From contig NZ_PJRJ01000004.1 in NCBI RefSeq assembly GCF_003711395.1, forward strand, positions 1-64,000: 64,000 nucleotides of DNA, read 5' to 3'. The stretch's first letter is position 1. Every line of letters starts with the position of its first letter. Below the pieces are notes generated by a model. It was not told where the DNA came from, ran no database searches, and was given only the letters and a program-made list of their open reading frames with translations. Below are positions 1-9,763 of the stretch, piece after piece. A program made the translations under genes and the position numbers. This DNA comes from Acinetobacter sp. B51(2017). GTDB lineage: Bacteria; Pseudomonadota; Gammaproteobacteria; Pseudomonadales; Moraxellaceae.

Positions 1-500
1 TTTTTTCGCAAGAGATGCGATGGATGTCTGGTGATTTATAGTCATAAATTTTAGTCCCCACTTGTTTTTAAGTGGGGACTAAATTAAGGCTTATAGGATG
101 AATTCATAAGGTGTGTTCAGCGGACGCCTACTTAAAGCTTAAATCTTTAAGCCATACTTTATACACATCAGCTTAAAACAGTTCATCTACGTATATATTA
201 TTAAAAAAAATTAATCATCAGAAACTTATATCATCGAATTAAGTAGGTGATTAAAACCATATACACCATTGGTGAAAAGCATTATTTTGCTTTAAAATAT
301 AGCTTAAGCCTAGGCATATACTGATGGAAATGACCATCCACAGCAAGGCATCAGCACAAGATTGTGACCTCAATTTGTCATATCACGACTTTAGAATCAG
401 TTAACAAAATAGTTAATGTCTGTCTGGGTTAAAACTGTTATTGATCTTTATATTTGTCTGACTTTTTTATATCCCATAAACATAATAAGGAACCAAACTC
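1..500. other. Non-coding stretch upstream of katA
   Basis: No credible gene is seen. It holds a 13-bp inverted repeat at 51-82 and a small palindrome CACCA-T-TGGTG at 264-274. The rest is A+T-rich and should contain the katA promoter, but no single -35/-10 pair stands out. The gene to which the left edge belongs lies outside the window. Confidence 0.5.
51..82. terminator. Hairpin, probable terminator of a gene left of the window
   Basis: A perfect 13-bp stem (51-63 with 70-82, core AGTCCCCACTT) closes a 6-base loop. Neither side is followed by a strong run of T, so it may be a terminator, an mRNA-stabilising hairpin or a processing site. Confidence 0.45.
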
Positions 501-2021
501 ATGAGCAATGACATCAAAAAATGTCCCGTCACCCATTTAACCACGGATGCTGGCGCTCCTGTGGTCGACAACCAAAATAGTATGACTGCAGGTGCACGCG
601 GTCCATTGCTTGCCCAAGATTTATGGCTGAATGAAAAACTTGCCAACTTTGTCCGTGAAGTGATTCCTGAGCGTCGTATGCACGCTAAAGGTTCAGGGGC
701 ATTTGGTACATTCACCGTCACCCATGATATTACCCAATATACCCGCGCTAAATTATTCTCAGAAATTGGCAAAAAAACCGATATCTTTGTACGTTTTTCA
801 ACGGTAGCAGGTGAACGCGGTGCAGCCGATGCTGAACGTGATATCCGTGGCTTCGCGATGAAGTTTTATACCGAAGAAGGCAACTGGGATTTAGTAGGTA
901 ACAACACCCCTGTGTTTTTCTTACGTGATGCCCGTAAATTCCCAGACTTAAATAAAGCGGTAAAACGCGACCCTAAAACCAACAAGCGCAGCGCTACCAA
1001 TAACTGGGACTTCTGGACTTTACTACCTGAAGCCCTCCATCAAGTGACGATTGTCATGTCTGATCGTGGTATTCCAGATGGTTATCGTCATATGCATGGT
1101 TTTGGTAGCCATACCTTTAGTTTTATTAATGCCAACAATGAACGCTTCTGGGTAAAATTCCATATGCGTACCCAACAAGGTATTAAAAACTTAACCGATG
1201 CTGAGGCTGAAGCACTGATTGCTAAAGATCGTGAAAGCTCTCAAACTGATTTGTTCGATGCAATTGAACGTGGTGATTTTCCAAAATGGACCATGTACGT
1301 GCAAATCATGCCTGAAACTGATGCAGAAAAAGTCCCGTATCACCCATTTGACTTAACTAAAGTTTGGCCTAAAGGGGATTATCCACTGATTGAAGTAGGT
1401 GAGTTCGAATTAAATCGTAACCCTGAAAACTATTTCCAAGATGTTGAACAAGCCGCATTTGCACCAAGTAACTTAGTCCCAGGCATTAGCTTCTCGCCTG
1501 ACCGTATGCTACAAGCACGCTTATTTAACTATGCTGATGCAGCACGTTACCGTGTGGGTGTGAACCATTCACAGATTCCAGTCAATGCAGCACGTTGCCC
1601 TGTACACTCTAATCGTCGTGATGGTCAAGGTCGTATGGATGGTAACTATGGTGCCCTGCCGCATTATGAACCAAACAGCTTTAGCCAATGGCAAGAGCAA
1701 CCGCAATACAAAGAACCACCTTTGAAAATTACAGGTGATGCTGATTTTTGGGATTATCGTGAAGACGATAATGACTACTTTAGCCAACCACGCGCTTTGT
1801 TCAACTTAATGAATGATGAACAAAAACAAGCGTTGTTTAACAACACAGCGGCGGCAATGGGCGATGCTTTAGACTTTATTAAGTATCGTCATATTCGTAA
1901 CTGTTTCTTGTGTGACCCAGCGTATGGTGAAGGCGTTGCCAAAGCATTAGGAATGACCGTTGCAGATGCACAAGCAGCGCGTGCCACTGACCCTGCGCAA
2001 GGGAATCCTGGTTTACTATAA
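501..2021 (+). CDS. katA: Catalase, monofunctional haem type (KatA-like)
   Basis: Disproportionates hydrogen peroxide to water and oxygen in the cytoplasm. The 506-residue length fits the small-subunit clade of monofunctional catalases. Visible active-site residues are the distal His61 in [12 protein letters not shown], Asn134/135 in VGNNTPVFF, and the proximal haem ligand Tyr344 in the motif [10 protein letters not shown]. The ATG at 501 has AAGGAA about 9 bases upstream. It is monocistronic: a bidirectional terminator follows at 2041-2067 and the next gene is convergent. Peroxide control by OxyR is common for such genes, but no OxyR site was identified here. The assignment to catalase is firm; the exact gene name is by family convention. 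Confidence 0.96.
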   Translation: MSNDIKKCPVTHLTTDAGAPVVDNQNSMTAGARGPLLAQDLWLNEKLANFVREVIPERRMHAKGSGAFGTFTVTHDITQYTRAKLFSEIGKKTDIFVRFSTVAGERGAADAERDIRGFAMKFYTEEGNWDLVGNNTPVFFLRDARKFPDLNKAVKRDPKTNKRSATNNWDFWTLLPEALHQVTIVMSDRGIPDGYRHMHGFGSHTFSFINANNERFWVKFHMRTQQGIKNLTDAEAEALIAKDRESSQTDLFDAIERGDFPKWTMYVQIMPETDAEKVPYHPFDLTKVWPKGDYPLIEVGEFELNRNPENYFQDVEQAAFAPSNLVPGISFSPDRMLQARLFNYADAARYRVGVNHSQIPVNAARCPVHSNRRDGQGRMDGNYGALPHYEPNSFSQWQEQPQYKEPPLKITGDADFWDYREDDNDYFSQPRALFNLMNDEQKQALFNNTAAAMGDALDFIKYRHIRNCFLCDPAYGEGVAKALGMTVADAQAARATDPAQGNPGLL

Positions 2022-2040
2022 AAGCTAAAGATCAAGCCTA

Positions 2041-2067
2041 AAAAAACCGCCCAAGTGGCGGTTTTTT
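2041..2067. terminator. Bidirectional intrinsic terminator between katA and the MBL gene
   Basis: An 11-bp stem with the core ACCGCC/GGCGGT and a 5-base loop (2052-2056) is flanked by A runs on the left and T runs on the right, so it can serve both convergent genes. Confidence 0.9.
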
Positions 2068-3132
2068 TTACACGATAATTTTTTTGCCTTCATGCAAACA
2101 ATAAAACGGATTAATAAATTTTGAGGTTTTTTGCATGACTTTATGCAATTCATGTTCAGGCTGTTCCCGCCCCTCTGAATTGACTTGAAAAGTACGATAA
2201 CGCACAGCAACCGAGCACTTAGAATGTAGGTCTTTATGGGCTTGGAAAGCATCTTCAGGGCTTAAATGTAAATAACGTAAAACGTCTTTGGCTTCGTAGC
2301 AATTCACAGGCAACAACGCCACGCGTGGTGGTCCTAAACGCTGATGAATGGTTTTAAAGTGACTGGAATAGCCCGTATCACCTGCAAAGAAGCAATAATC
2401 TGCGCCATGCTTAATCGCAAAACTACCCCATAACGCACGATTATAATCTCGTAAACCGCGCCCAGAAGAATGTTGTGCTGGAGTAAAGACAATCTTAAAC
2501 TCACCTAACTCTTGCCATTGCCACCAGTCCAGTTCAGCCACATCAAACTCTTCTGGTAAATAACTGGCATTGCCCAAACCCGTAAAAATTGGCATGGCAA
2601 ACTTTTCGTGTAACCATGTGAGTGTTGCTAAATCCATATGATCATAATGGTTATGACTCAGCAGTACAGCATCAATCGGGGGGAGCTCTTCTAAAGCAAG
2701 TCCTGCAGGGCAAGCACGTTTTGGACCACGCCCTTGTTGTGGGCCTGCAAATTCTGCCCAATTAGGATCGGTTAAAAAATTATACGGCCCTATTTGAATT
2801 AATGCTGTGGCATGCCCAATAAACCACACTTGCCAATCGTCTAAGCTGGCATGTGGACGCTCTTGGGGAACGAGGCGACCTGCAACAAGGCGCTGTTCTA
2901 ATTCTGCCGAATAATCAACTTGCCAAGTCGCTCGTTTACGACGCAACAGCCATTTGACCAAACTGCCACGGCTGGGCGCCTCCGGTGGATTACCCGGATT
3001 AAAAAACACCTGACCATCATGGTGGTCAGAGTGTAAATAATTCGACGTTGGCTGACGCCAAGTGTGCGTCCAACAAGAAAGCGTCGGCAATTGGAAATGA
3101 TATTGTTGTAAATCTTGTTTCATGTCATCCAA
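2068..3132 (-). CDS. Metallo-beta-lactamase-fold hydrolase, NAPE-PLD/UlaG-like
   Basis: The zinc-binding signature HNHYDH is at residues 160-165, followed by a conserved FAGDTGYS segment that supplies a bridging Asp. The central part, with VWFIGHATALIQIG and NFLTDPNWAEFAGP, matches the family of bacterial proteins related to N-acyl-phosphatidylethanolamine phospholipase D. At 354 residues it has the usual length. No signal peptide is seen, so it is probably cytoplasmic. The substrate is not known; lipid phosphodiester hydrolysis is only an analogy with the mammalian enzyme. The start could be the ATG at 3132 or the one at 3123; neither has a strong ribosome-binding site. Confidence 0.8.
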   Translation of the reverse strand: MDDMKQDLQQYHFQLPTLSCWTHTWRQPTSNYLHSDHHDGQVFFNPGNPPEAPSRGSLVKWLLRRKRATWQVDYSAELEQRLVAGRLVPQERPHASLDDWQVWFIGHATALIQIGPYNFLTDPNWAEFAGPQQGRGPKRACPAGLALEELPPIDAVLLSHNHYDHMDLATLTWLHEKFAMPIFTGLGNASYLPEEFDVAELDWWQWQELGEFKIVFTPAQHSSGRGLRDYNRALWGSFAIKHGADYCFFAGDTGYSSHFKTIHQRLGPPRVALLPVNCYEAKDVLRYLHLSPEDAFQAHKDLHSKCSVAVRYRTFQVNSEGREQPEHELHKVMQKTSKFINPFYCLHEGKKIIV

Positions 3133-3310
3133 GTTCTAAGCATGGTTTAGGCGAACGAATTTTGGCATTTATCGCATCTTTACTGCACTTTGCCATAGTG
3201 CCACACTTTTTGCATTAAGCAGCCAAAAAATGCTGCGCTTGATTTATCTTAACCAAAGTTTATGCAAAGTTAGTGGGTGTTTTTGTTGCTGTGGCAAAAA
3301 TCAGCTTTAC

Positions 3311-4216
3311 TCATCTTTTGAAAAATTGCTCACGCCATTCTTTAAAGAAATACAGCACAATACCACACATCACAACCGCAATACCTAACACAGCATGACT
3401 GCTAATATGTTCATGATTTAAAGTCGCACCTAAGATCAATGCAATAATAGGGGTCATCACATTACTCAGCGACACGGTAGATGCCGCCAAACGACGAATC
3501 AACCAGAAATAACACAGCATTGCTACAATAGATGACATGATCATGGTAAAACCAAAACCTAGCCATGCTTGCACACTTGGCATCTGATGCGGAAAATGCT
3601 GCCAAATAAAAGGAATCAGCAGTAATGAACCAAGCGCAGACACCAATAATGAACCTGTGGCTTGTGACATAGGTTTAAGCGGTGCATTAATTTGTTTGAC
3701 CCAAAAAATTGAGCTGATATAAGACACCATACTAATTAGCATTAAAACTACGCCCCACGGGTTGATGTGACTGTCCGCAGAATCAGCAAAAACAAAACTT
3801 AAACCCGCAACTGCAATCGTCATGCCGAGCCATTGTAGCCAAACTAGCTTATGGGTTTTTAAAATCAGATGCCCAATTAAACCCGCCACCAACGGTGAAA
3901 AACCAAAAATCAGCGCCATTAAACCCGAAGTTAAATAATTGGCAGCCAAGTAAATAAACAACTGTGCGCCAATCAAATTTAAGCTACCTGCCACATAGCT
4001 TTTCATAGACGTGCTATCAAATGGCAAAGGGTTACGCATGATGCCAAGCAGAGCCAAAGCAATGACACAAGCGCCAAAATAGCGAATGATTAATACCCAC
4101 ATCGGATGGACTTCTGCCACACTCCATACGATAGCAAGTGGCGTAGTTGCCCAAATTAAAACCAATAAGGCATAAATACTTGCAGTGACGATCATGGGAG
4201 ATGAGTTTGAATTCAT
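3311..4216 (-). CDS. EamA/DMT-family inner-membrane transporter
   Basis: About ten hydrophobic segments in two halves (for example IYALLVLIWATTPLAIVW near the N-terminus and AVLGIAVVMCGIVLYFF near the C-terminus) identify a drug/metabolite-transporter superfamily permease. The frame opens 17 codons earlier, but the ATG at 4216 (protein MNSNSSPM...) places the first helix where the family expects it. The substrate is unknown. It ends with a short basic tail. It lies beyond the terminator of the hca operon and on the same strand, so it is probably not part of that operon; a role in aromatic uptake cannot be excluded but has no direct support. Confidence 0.82.
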   Translation of the reverse strand: MNSNSSPMIVTASIYALLVLIWATTPLAIVWSVAEVHPMWVLIIRYFGACVIALALLGIMRNPLPFDSTSMKSYVAGSLNLIGAQLFIYLAANYLTSGLMALIFGFSPLVAGLIGHLILKTHKLVWLQWLGMTIAVAGLSFVFADSADSHINPWGVVLMLISMVSYISSIFWVKQINAPLKPMSQATGSLLVSALGSLLLIPFIWQHFPHQMPSVQAWLGFGFTMIMSSIVAMLCYFWLIRRLAASTVSLSNVMTPIIALILGATLNHEHISSHAVLGIAVVMCGIVLYFFKEWREQFFKR

Positions 4217-4285
4217 ATACAACTCAATTAAATCTAAAAAAATAAATTGCAGGCATTTTTGTTTCAACCCATCATAAAAATGAGG

Positions 4286-4335
4286 GTGGCGACATGAATG
4301 TCAGCGCAGAATAGAGATACAAGGACATCTGGTAA
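4286..4335. repeat. Copy of a degenerate intergenic repeat with a GACAT/ATGTC palindrome
   Basis: GGCGACATGAATGTC at 4288-4302 contains the arms GACAT and ATGTC, followed about 25 bases later by ACAAGGACATCT. The same layout, in inverse orientation, is present near 18170-18216 (GGCGACATGGATGTCG followed by ACAGGGATGT). I take them as two decayed members of a dispersed intergenic family. Confidence 0.45.
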
Positions 4336-4415
4336 AGTATACTTCTCAGCCTACGCAAATCCCATCTAAATTCATCCCATCAAGGTATGATCATTAAGGC
4401 CTAAAATGCACATAA

Positions 4416-4449
4416 AAAAGCAGACCTAGGTTGCCCAAGGTCTGCCCTT
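4416..4449 (-). terminator. Terminator of the hca operon
   Basis: The arms GCAGACCT (4420-4427) and AGGTCTGC (4438-4445) pair around a 10-base loop. On the minus strand the hairpin is followed by TTTTTT. It lies 25 bases after the hcaD stop codon. Confidence 0.85.
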
Positions 4450-4474
4450 TTGTAAACGATTTATAACAACAAAG

Positions 4475-5704
4475 TTACTTCACCAATTTACGAAGATCTT
4501 GGCTAAGATCCAAATATTTATCTGCTTCAAATGGCGCATTTTTGCTAATCAGCTTTTTCAAGTGACGCATTTCTTTGGCAGCATTCACAGTAATACCACC
4601 GACAATCACACCATCCGTTACACCAAACAATACAAATGATGATTGCTCGCGTAGCTCAGGATTAATTTCACCACGAACTTGCCATTCACTCGCTGCCATA
4701 TCACCAACAAATTGGTAGTTGATATTCAGCTGATCTGTCCAGAACCATGCAGGATTTGCTACAGGATGCTCAACATTCATGATGTGACGCGCAAAGATAC
4801 CCGCTTGAAGGTTGGCATTTTCCCATGTTTCTACACGGCGGAATTCACCATCTGCACGCAGCTGAGTTGCAACATCGCCTGCTGCATAAATATCAGCATT
4901 TGAGGTTTGGCAGTTTTCATTGACTTTAATTGCAAAATCAACATCTAAACCTGCTTCAACTGCAAGTTGTGCATTTGGCACAATGCCAATGCCGTAAACC
5001 ACAGCATCTGCACGAAGTTCTTCGCCGTTTGCTAAGGTTACAACAACTTCTTCACCGTCCAATTTGCAATCTGCAATTGAAGTCGACAAACGAACATCTA
5101 CGCCTGCAAGTTGTTGCTGAGCAAGTAAGAATTCGCTTAACACGCGTGGTGATGAACGACCCATCACCATTGGACCCATTTCGATCACTGTTACGTCACA
5201 TTCTTTGTAACGTGCAGATGATGCAAGCTCAAGACCAATCACGCCACCACCAATTAAGATGATACGTTGACCTTTTTGCAATACAGGGACAAGGGCTTGT
5301 GAGTCTTCAAGATTACGCAGCGTGTAAACGTGTTTACCTAAAGCATCAAAGTTTGGTAGACGACGTGCTGCACCACCTGTTGCAAGCAACAATTTGTCAT
5401 AAGCAACAACGTCACCATTTTGAAGTTCAACCGTTTTTGCAGTCGCGTCAATTTTTTGTACGCCATTGCCACGGATAGTTTCAACGCCAAGTTCTGTCAA
5501 TTTTTCTTGTGACAAAATTTCGATTTTGGTATCAGAAGGTTTTAAAATCACATCTTTAGACAACGGTGGACGTTCATATGGAAGATGTGTTTCATCACCA
5601 ATCAGGATGATTTTACCTTCATATTTATTGCCACGAAGTTCTAAAATTGCGCTTGCGCCTGCTTGACCAGCACCAACAATGACGACAGTTTCGATGTTGC
5701 TCAT
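4475..5704 (-). CDS. hcaD: Ferredoxin--NAD(+) reductase of the 3-phenylpropionate dioxygenase
   Basis: This FAD flavoprotein passes electrons from NADH to the ferredoxin HcaC, which feeds the HcaEF oxygenase. An FAD-binding GAGQAG motif is at residues 11-16, an NAD-binding GGGVIG at 152-157, and a YAAGDVA segment contacts FAD further on. At 409 residues it is typical of the BphA4/HcaD class of reductases. It is the last gene of hcaE-F-C-B-mhpB-hcaD, starting 7 bases after the mhpB stop with AAAAGG in the mhpB tail as ribosome-binding site, and followed by a terminator. The reductase class is certain; the HcaD name rests on the operon context. Confidence 0.9.
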   Translation of the reverse strand: MSNIETVVIVGAGQAGASAILELRGNKYEGKIILIGDETHLPYERPPLSKDVILKPSDTKIEILSQEKLTELGVETIRGNGVQKIDATAKTVELQNGDVVAYDKLLLATGGAARRLPNFDALGKHVYTLRNLEDSQALVPVLQKGQRIILIGGGVIGLELASSARYKECDVTVIEMGPMVMGRSSPRVLSEFLLAQQQLAGVDVRLSTSIADCKLDGEEVVVTLANGEELRADAVVYGIGIVPNAQLAVEAGLDVDFAIKVNENCQTSNADIYAAGDVATQLRADGEFRRVETWENANLQAGIFARHIMNVEHPVANPAWFWTDQLNINYQFVGDMAASEWQVRGEINPELREQSSFVLFGVTDGVIVGGITVNAAKEMRHLKKLISKNAPFEADKYLDLSQDLRKLVK

Positions 5705-5711
5705 ATTACTT

Positions 5712-6677
5712 TTAACCTTTTAACTCTGCAGATACGATGCCGAAGCCCGCAATCCATTCACTGATGTCTTCGTAGCAGTGCGCTGTCATTTCATATTCGC
5801 CCACTTCATGTAATGCAGCAAATGCCGCCATCCATGAACGAACTTCTTGACCGCCACGACCACCGTCACGACGGATGTCAGCTTCTGTCATCGCTTCCAT
5901 GGCAGCGAAATCAGCTTTCTTAAAGGTTTCAAGTAAAGCACGATCCCACTCTGGGTTTAATGGCACTGCAACAGATTTGTCACCAGCAGCCAATTTTTGC
6001 CCTACAGCAATGATTTTACCTTGACGTGCATTACGTGCTTCAGGCGTTGGGTTACGACCTGCAATTAAGAACTCTTCCACTTCTGGTGGAACTGAACCCA
6101 CTTGCGGCGTTGGTGGATCATGTGACAGACCACCTGTCCCTAAAACAAGTACACGCTCATTTTCAAGATTTAAAGATTTAATAAACTGACCTACAGCACG
6201 GCCCAAAGCGATGGTACGCTTAGTCGTTGGCATTGGTGCTGCAGCGCCATTGATAAATACTGGAATCGTTGGATAACGATCTAAATGACCACCACATAAG
6301 AAATGTAATGGTTGTGTTACACCATGGTCAGCTTGCATACGGTATGAGTAGGCAACATCAACACCTTCATCTAATACACGACGTACGAGGTTGATCGCTG
6401 TTTCTTCAGGTACATTAATATGGTCGTTATCTTTACCGTAGTCCCAGTCACCAGCTGCTTTGGCACGAATACCTACACAGAAACTTGGCATCAAATCGTA
6501 GAAGAAACCATTGAAATGGTCTGGGCCAAAAGTAATGATTAAAGTTGGATTGTAGTCTGCAACTTCTTTGGCAAGCTTGGCAAAAGTTTCGCGAACTTTA
6601 TCTTCTTTGTATTTTTCTTGCGGTGAAGCAAATTCCATTAACGGACTGTGCGATGCACAAATGAGTTTAACGGCCAT
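5712..6677 (-). CDS. mhpB: 2,3-dihydroxyphenylpropionate 1,2-dioxygenase (extradiol ring cleavage)
   Basis: Opens the ring of 3-(2,3-dihydroxyphenyl)propionate, or of the cinnamate analogue, between carbons 1 and 2. It belongs to the class III extradiol (LigB-fold) dioxygenases. Motifs seen include ASHSPLMEFASP at the N-terminus (His10 a likely iron ligand), TFGPDHFNGFFYD, QADHGVTQPLHFL and GTGGLSHDPP. At 321 residues it is close to E. coli MhpB. ATG at 6677 is preceded by AGGAG. In E. coli this gene sits in the mhp operon; here it lies between hcaB and hcaD, so ring cleavage is co-transcribed with ring dihydroxylation. Confidence 0.93.
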   Translation of the reverse strand: MAVKLICASHSPLMEFASPQEKYKEDKVRETFAKLAKEVADYNPTLIITFGPDHFNGFFYDLMPSFCVGIRAKAAGDWDYGKDNDHINVPEETAINLVRRVLDEGVDVAYSYRMQADHGVTQPLHFLCGGHLDRYPTIPVFINGAAAPMPTTKRTIALGRAVGQFIKSLNLENERVLVLGTGGLSHDPPTPQVGSVPPEVEEFLIAGRNPTPEARNARQGKIIAVGQKLAAGDKSVAVPLNPEWDRALLETFKKADFAAMEAMTEADIRRDGGRGGQEVRSWMAAFAALHEVGEYEMTAHCYEDISEWIAGFGIVSAELKG

Positions 6678-6733
6678 GAGAGACTCCTAAACGGAAGGCA
6701 GCCAAAAGGCTGCCAAGGGAAGTTCGTTGAATA

Positions 6734-7552
6734 TTAGATTTCGTCAAAGAAACCCGCACGTGGTTGACGTAAACCACGAATACCCAAACCGCATTCTGCA
6801 TTAATTAACACACCAGTGAGCGGGCGGTTATTAGCACGAGAGGCCAATAACACATATGAACCGGTCATATCTTCTGGTTCTGGTAAGAAGTTCAGCGGCA
6901 TGCCACGTGCAATTTTCTCAGGATCACGCGCATCAAGTAGACCAAGATTTTCTTGACCTAATGACGCAGCACCTTTGATATTGACATTCATACCTGACGG
7001 CGCAACTGCATTCACTCGTACTTTAGGCGCAAGCTCATAGGCTAATTCTTTCATAATACCCACACCAGCATGCTTAGACGCTGTATATACAGGGCCTCCG
7101 CCAGCTGAGTACAATGCCGAATTAGACAAAGTAAATATGATAGAACCTTCAGAAGCGATCAATGCATCAAGCGCAGCCTTAGCACCAAGGATTAAAGACT
7201 TGGTGTTAATGCCCATAATTTCATCAAAGGCTTTTTCAAGTTGCTCACCTGAAGTATTGACGATATCAGCGTAGTGATCCCAAATACCCGCATTACCAAC
7301 AAAGCAATCAAGTTTGCCAAAACGTTCTACAGTCGCTTGAACTGCACGCACGTTATCTGCATAGCTGGCTACATCACCTTCGATCACAAGAACTTTTCCA
7401 CCGAAGTGTTCATTTAATGCATCTACTTTAGCTTTTGAACGCTGAAGAACTGCAACTTGGGCACCTTCTTCTAAGAAACGCTCTACCAAAGCCCAGCCTA
7501 AGCCTGAACCACCACCAGTAATAAGTGCAACTTCGCCTTGTAGCCAACCCAT
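6734..7552 (-). CDS. hcaB: cis-dihydrodiol dehydrogenase (3-phenylpropionate-dihydrodiol/cinnamate-dihydrodiol)
   Basis: An NAD-dependent short-chain dehydrogenase that re-aromatises the cis-dihydrodiol made by HcaEFCD, giving the catechol substrate of MhpB. The nucleotide-binding motif TGGGSGLG is at residues 12-19, NAG at 87-89, Ser near 143-145 and YTASK at 156-160 (catalytic Tyr156 and Lys160). The length of 272 matches HcaB/BphB proteins. The ATG follows two bases after the hcaC stop codon and has AGGAGAG inside the end of hcaC, which implies translational coupling. The specific substrate is inferred from the neighbours. Confidence 0.92.
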   Translation of the reverse strand: MGWLQGEVALITGGGSGLGWALVERFLEEGAQVAVLQRSKAKVDALNEHFGGKVLVIEGDVASYADNVRAVQATVERFGKLDCFVGNAGIWDHYADIVNTSGEQLEKAFDEIMGINTKSLILGAKAALDALIASEGSIIFTLSNSALYSAGGGPVYTASKHAGVGIMKELAYELAPKVRVNAVAPSGMNVNIKGAASLGQENLGLLDARDPEKIARGMPLNFLPEPEDMTGSYVLLASRANNRPLTGVLINAECGLGIRGLRQPRAGFFDEI

Positions 7553-7554
7553 GA

Positions 7555-7881
7555 TTACTCTCCTGCCATCTCTACAAACAATTGACCATCTTCAACAATC
7601 ACTGGGAAAGTTTGGATTGGATCAGTTGCAGGTAGACATAGTGCCTCACCTGTTTTTAAGCAGAAACGTGCTGAATGTAATGGACATTCAACCGTACCAT
7701 CATCTTCAAGATAACCTTCAGACATAGAAGCGTTACCGTGGCTGCATTTATCATTCATCGCGAAGAATTCGCCATTGTTGTTAAATACAGCAAGTGCTTC
7801 AATACCATTGACGCCGCAATCTACTTTTAGCGCTTCGCCTTCGTCTAACTCGTCAACTTGGCAAACAAAAATCTTATTCAT
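7555..7881 (-). CDS. hcaC: Rieske ferredoxin component of 3-phenylpropionate dioxygenase
   Basis: A small electron carrier between HcaD and the oxygenase. The 108 residues contain the Rieske [2Fe-2S] ligands Cys46-x-His48 and Cys66-x-x-His69 (CSHG ... CPLH). The start overlaps the hcaF stop by one base (TAATG), so translation is probably coupled. Confidence 0.94.
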   Translation of the reverse strand: MNKIFVCQVDELDEGEALKVDCGVNGIEALAVFNNNGEFFAMNDKCSHGNASMSEGYLEDDGTVECPLHSARFCLKTGEALCLPATDPIQTFPVIVEDGQLFVEMAGE

Positions 7882-8399
7882 TAGAAGAACACACTCAGGT
7901 TATGTGAGTTATAGGTAACTTGGTCAAGGGTGATCTTACGGTTGAAGATTTGGAAGCCTAAGCCGCCTTCAACTTTACGAATCTTGTCATGACGTTTACC
8001 GCAGTAAATGACAACGTCTTTCTCTTTTTGCGTACGATATAGGAGATAAGTCACGTACACATCGTATTCGCCTTCAACTTCAGTTGGCTCAACAATCACG
8101 TTAGATACCATATGCGTGGTACGTGATGGAGGCTCTTCAGCCCAAGCCATGCCTGTTTCAAGACGCGCAACACGACGCTCTAAAAGATCTTTCGTATCGT
8201 TGAATACCCAGGTTGTAGGTGGTTCAACTGAACGACGACGGTCACGTGTTTGTGCGTTTGGTGTGGTACGTAGCGTATAAGAAATGTCTTCAGCTAACGT
8301 ATCTAACCAGTCGCGGAATTTCCAATCGTCAAGCAATTTTGCTTCACGATACAAGAACTGACTAATTTGGTGATGAAGTTCTAAGCTGATTTGACTCAT
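7881..8399 (-). CDS. hcaF: 3-phenylpropionate/cinnamate dioxygenase, beta subunit
   Basis: The structural small subunit of the terminal oxygenase, which forms an alpha3-beta3 complex with HcaE. At 172 residues it has the same length as E. coli HcaF, and it carries the ring-hydroxylating beta-subunit features [19 protein letters not shown] near the N-terminus and [20 protein letters not shown] at the C-terminus. No cofactor ligands are expected. The ATG overlaps the hcaE stop by four bases (ATGA), as is usual for tightly coupled alpha/beta subunits. Confidence 0.93.
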   Translation of the reverse strand: MSQISLELHHQISQFLYREAKLLDDWKFRDWLDTLAEDISYTLRTTPNAQTRDRRRSVEPPTTWVFNDTKDLLERRVARLETGMAWAEEPPSRTTHMVSNVIVEPTEVEGEYDVYVTYLLYRTQKEKDVVIYCGKRHDKIRKVEGGLGFQIFNRKITLDQVTYNSHNLSVFF

Positions 8400-9763
8400 T
8401 TCATAAGCTCCTTCTCATATTCGTCAGCTGCTTTTTCCACGTCTTCCCATTTTTCATGGATCAATAAATCTGCCCAGCGACGGTACATACCGCGTGCTGC
8501 TGTTTCAGAGAAAATGTAGTTGGTAATACCCGGAATACCATCTTCACGTACTTTTTCGTTGCCTTTACCCATTTCCATAATGAGTTTGTTTTGACGCGCT
8601 TTATAACCACGTAAAACTTTTTGAATCTCAATCCAGTTCTCAGAGTCATCTTGCTCGAGGAAACCAGCTGGACCAAAGGCACGCGTTGCAGAACGTTCAA
8701 ATGCTTCTTTTACTTCTTGCGATGCTTCAGCATCCGCAATACAGAATGCCCACACTTCAGTTTTGTTTGGACCGCGTGGGTGCCATACGCGTAGTGTTGC
8801 TGTACCGTTCAACCAAGACATGGTTGGGAACATGGTGTTGTGACCTGCAAGACGTAATGCACGAACTTCACCAAGACGCTCTTTCACTTCTTCGTATGTT
8901 TCACGGAAGTAATTCGCAACTTCGCCATCTACCCATACGTTTGCATCTGGTTTTTCGGTAAAGAAGAAACCTGAACCGTGACCACGTGAACCGTACTGAA
9001 GTGCGTCTTTAGCAGTTTCCCATACCGGACGAGCCGTTTGCGCTGCACCTAGTTTCTTAGATGCTTCGTCATCTGGTTTCGCGCCAAGCACTTGGATCGC
9101 AGATGCGTGAGAGAACAATGCGTGATACTGGTCAGATGCAAACTGTTCCGCTGCAAACTTCCAGTTACATTCGATTTCCCACTTGTGCACACCACCGATG
9201 ATTTCAGTACCACCTGGACGACGATCAACCACACCATCTAAGTACCACGCGATATCACCCATGTATTCGATTAAATCAGGCGTAGTTTCATCCCAGCAAC
9301 CGAAGATTAAGCCTTTGTAAGACTCAACGCGGTTTACTTCAACTAGACCCCATTGCTCTTTACAAGCACCATGTGGGAATGCACGTTCTTCAAGTGGAAT
9401 ATCTTTTAAAGAACCATCAATACCGTAAGACCAGCCGTGGTATGGGCAAGTAAATGCACGCGTATTACCACAGTCTGCGAAGCTCACACGCATAGAACGG
9501 TGACGGCATTGGTTTAAGAATGCTTTGATTGAGCCGTCTTTTTGACGTGCTACGATAATTGGATCTTCACCCATGTAGGTATTGAAGAAGTCACCCGCCT
9601 TAGGAATTTGGCTCTCGTGACATAAAAACAACCATGTACGACCGAACACACGTTCGAGTTCTAATTCATAGATGTCTGGATCAGTATAGATAGATGGCGT
9701 TACACGACCATTTTGTGCATCGACTAAAGCGTCGATTTCGCGCACATCAATTTTTCCGCTCAT
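8396..9763 (-). CDS. hcaE: 3-phenylpropionate/cinnamate dioxygenase, alpha subunit
   Basis: The catalytic subunit that adds dioxygen to positions 2 and 3 of the ring. Rieske ligands are Cys86-x-His88 and Cys106-x-x-His109 (CRHR, CPYH). The mononuclear iron site has Asp211, His214 and His219 in [14 protein letters not shown]. The protein resembles E. coli HcaE over its whole length, including [19 protein letters not shown] and [19 protein letters not shown]. The frame is open up to 9811, but the ATG at 9763 is chosen because AGGAGA lies 7 bases upstream and the protein (455 residues) then matches the family start. It is the first gene of the operon, divergent from hcaR. Confidence 0.96.
   Translation of the reverse strand: MSGKIDVREIDALVDAQNGRVTPSIYTDPDIYELELERVFGRTWLFLCHESQIPKAGDFFNTYMGEDPIIVARQKDGSIKAFLNQCRHRSMRVSFADCGNTRAFTCPYHGWSYGIDGSLKDIPLEERAFPHGACKEQWGLVEVNRVESYKGLIFGCWDETTPDLIEYMGDIAWYLDGVVDRRPGGTEIIGGVHKWEIECNWKFAAEQFASDQYHALFSHASAIQVLGAKPDDEASKKLGAAQTARPVWETAKDALQYGSRGHGSGFFFTEKPDANVWVDGEVANYFRETYEEVKERLGEVRALRLAGHNTMFPTMSWLNGTATLRVWHPRGPNKTEVWAFCIADAEASQEVKEAFERSATRAFGPAGFLEQDDSENWIEIQKVLRGYKARQNKLIMEMGKGNEKVREDGIPGITNYIFSETAARGMYRRWADLLIHEKWEDVEKAADEYEKELMK

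Noticed and set aside
264..274. CACCA-T-TGGTG palindrome as an operator for katA
   Set aside because: It is short, about 230 bases from the start codon, and does not resemble a known catalase regulator site.
3311..4216. Aromatic-acid transporter of the hca cluster
   Set aside because: It lies beyond the hca terminator and belongs to the DMT family, which is not typical for this substrate.
8686..8961. Plus-strand open frame opposite hcaE
   Set aside because: It is antisense to a well-supported catalytic gene and has no ribosome-binding site or recognisable domain.
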